DNA of 6,634 nt from positions 1-6,634 of the forward strand of contig JARFRL010000270.1 of assembly GCA_029287275.1 (NCBI GenBank), given 5' to 3'. This DNA comes from Pontiella desulfatans. Lineage in GTDB: Bacteria > Verrucomicrobiota > Kiritimatiellia > Kiritimatiellales > Pontiellaceae. The position numbers were made by a program, and so were the translations under genes. The notes beneath the pieces were generated by a model. That model had not been told where the DNA came from, searched no databases, and saw only the letters and a program-made list of their open reading frames with translations. Positions 5,679-6,634 of this stretch are shown here, one piece after another (position 1 is the first letter of the stretch; every line of letters starts with the position of its first letter).

Positions 5679-6634
5679 ATGATGAAGCACTTCAATAAGA
5701 ATGGCGCGATCGCGTTAATGGGGATGATCGCGTTCGTTATGCTCGGACAAGTGGCGGTTGTGGCTCAGACGGAATCGGCTTCGCCAAGCACTCAGATCAT
5801 TGAGCCGGATAGCGGGATCGAAGCCGCCGAGTTCGTGACGATCAACGTCAAGGACGCGAACATATCCGAGGTTCTTAAAGCCTATTCGCTGCAGACGGGC
5901 CAGAGTATCGTCGTTGGACCCGACGTGGTTTCCGACAGCGTGAACGTTCGGTTGAACAACATTCCTTGGGAAGAAGCCTTGGACGTCATTCTCAAGCCTT
6001 ACGGGTTTGGTTACCGCGTGGTCGGCGAAACGATCATTATCAGCAAACTCGAGAACATCGTGACGGTGGAAGGCATCGAGCCGCTGGTTTCGAAAGTATT
6101 CCAACTGAAATTTCTAGACGCGTACGACATTCAGTCCATCTGCGCGGCGCAGCTCTCCGGCCGCGGTAAATTCACCATTCTTGAAACCCGCGGGCTTCCC
6201 GGATGGGAATTTGGTGGAGACGGATCGGGTGGCGCGGCCACGGAGGCCGGCATTCGTCGTCGTCGACAGAAAGAAGACATCAAAAAGAGCAAAACCTTCG
6301 TCATCACCGACGTTCCTTCCGCGATCACTAAGATTGAAAGCATCATCGAAGAGATGGACCATATGCCGAAGCAGATTTCCATCGAATCCAAGTTCTTGGA
6401 AATCAGCACGGACGCCGGTTCGCAGATCGGCCTGGATTACATCGGTGGGATTGAAAGCGTCAATCGCGCCGCTACTGGCGGGGGTGGAGGAACGCTCACT
6501 TCCACGGCACTGGGCGAACTGAACAAGGTTTTGAACCTCACCACCGGTTATCCGGACCCCCTGACGCTGGGAGCCGCGGGTGGGTTGTCGCAGGAAAATG
6601 GAATTCGTTTGTCTCACACGGAGTTGGGTGGATC
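5679..6634 (+). CDS. Secretin of the PilQ/GspD superfamily, N-terminal part (3' partial)
   Basis: Outer-membrane pore subunit of a type IV pilus or type II secretion-like machine. The frame stays open for 318 codons to the window edge, so the membrane-spanning secretin domain is mostly missing. Residues 1-29 are a Sec signal peptide: a basic start (MMKHFNKNG), a hydrophobic core and likely cleavage after Ala29. There is no lipobox. Residues 52-122 are an STN/secretin N0 domain, with the INVKDANISEVLKAYSLQTG opening and the NNIPWEEALDVIL segment typical of PilQ. Residues 137-230 are a secretin N1-like ring-building domain (VFQLKFLDAYDIQSI ... TFVITDVPSAITKIESIIEEMD), split by a Gly- and Arg-rich insertion (about 169-204). 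The start of the secretin domain follows (QISIESKFLEIS). No AMIN domain and no pilMNOP genes precede it. Third positions look somewhat less GC-biased than in the permease gene. PilQ-like is favoured over GspD because of the STN domain followed by a single N1-like domain. Confidence 0.9.
   Translation, partial: MMKHFNKNGAIALMGMIAFVMLGQVAVVAQTESASPSTQIIEPDSGIEAAEFVTINVKDANISEVLKAYSLQTGQSIVVGPDVVSDSVNVRLNNIPWEEALDVILKPYGFGYRVVGETIIISKLENIVTVEGIEPLVSKVFQLKFLDAYDIQSICAAQLSGRGKFTILETRGLPGWEFGGDGSGGAATEAGIRRRRQKEDIKKSKTFVITDVPSAITKIESIIEEMDHMPKQISIESKFLEISTDAGSQIGLDYIGGIESVNRAATGGGGGTLTSTALGELNKVLNLTTGYPDPLTLGAAGGLSQENGIRLSHTELGG

Overview
The window suggests a Gram-negative, GC-rich bacterium. A secretin with a Sec-type signal peptide implies an outer membrane, and the genes show strong G/C preference at third positions. 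The phylum cannot be fixed from the sequence. The very large two-headed FtsX permease is of a kind I associate with Planctomycetes, Verrucomicrobia and related lineages, but that is a weak guess. No mobile element, CRISPR array, tRNA or rRNA was found.

Layout. (1) Bases 1-2800, + strand: the C-terminal, larger part of an FtsX/MacB-type ABC transporter permease whose 5' end lies outside the window. (2) Bases 2804-3100, - strand: a 98-residue thioredoxin-like [2Fe-2S] ferredoxin, convergent with the permease and only 3 bases from it. (3) Bases 3101-3293: a 193-base divergent intergenic region with a plausible promoter for the rightward operon and a weaker one for the ferredoxin. (4) Bases 3294-4622 and 4625-5308, + strand: a two-component pair, a soluble PAS/HisKA_3 histidine kinase and a NarL/FixJ-family response regulator, 2 bases apart and almost certainly one operon. 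(5) Bases 5309-5678: a 370-base gene-free region, less GC-rich than its surroundings, with two perfect inverted repeats and a good sigma-54-type -24/-12 match. (6) Bases 5679-6634, + strand: the start of a secretin of the PilQ/GspD superfamily, running off the right edge.

How they may work together. The kinase and regulator form a complete phosphorelay: His247 to Asp63, then a LuxR-type DNA-binding domain. The kinase has no membrane segment, so it should sense a cytoplasmic signal. It carries nine cysteines and lies divergent from an iron-sulfur protein, which permits, but does not show, a redox input. The secretin has its own promoter region and is probably the outer-membrane pore of a type IV pilus or type II secretion-like machine. 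It may be controlled by sigma-54 with an activator bound at the upstream inverted repeats. A NarL-type regulator is not a sigma-54 activator, so a direct link from the kinase-regulator pair to the secretin is not implied by the sequence.

I see no clearly new system. The most promising unexplained part is the 5309-5678 regulatory region.
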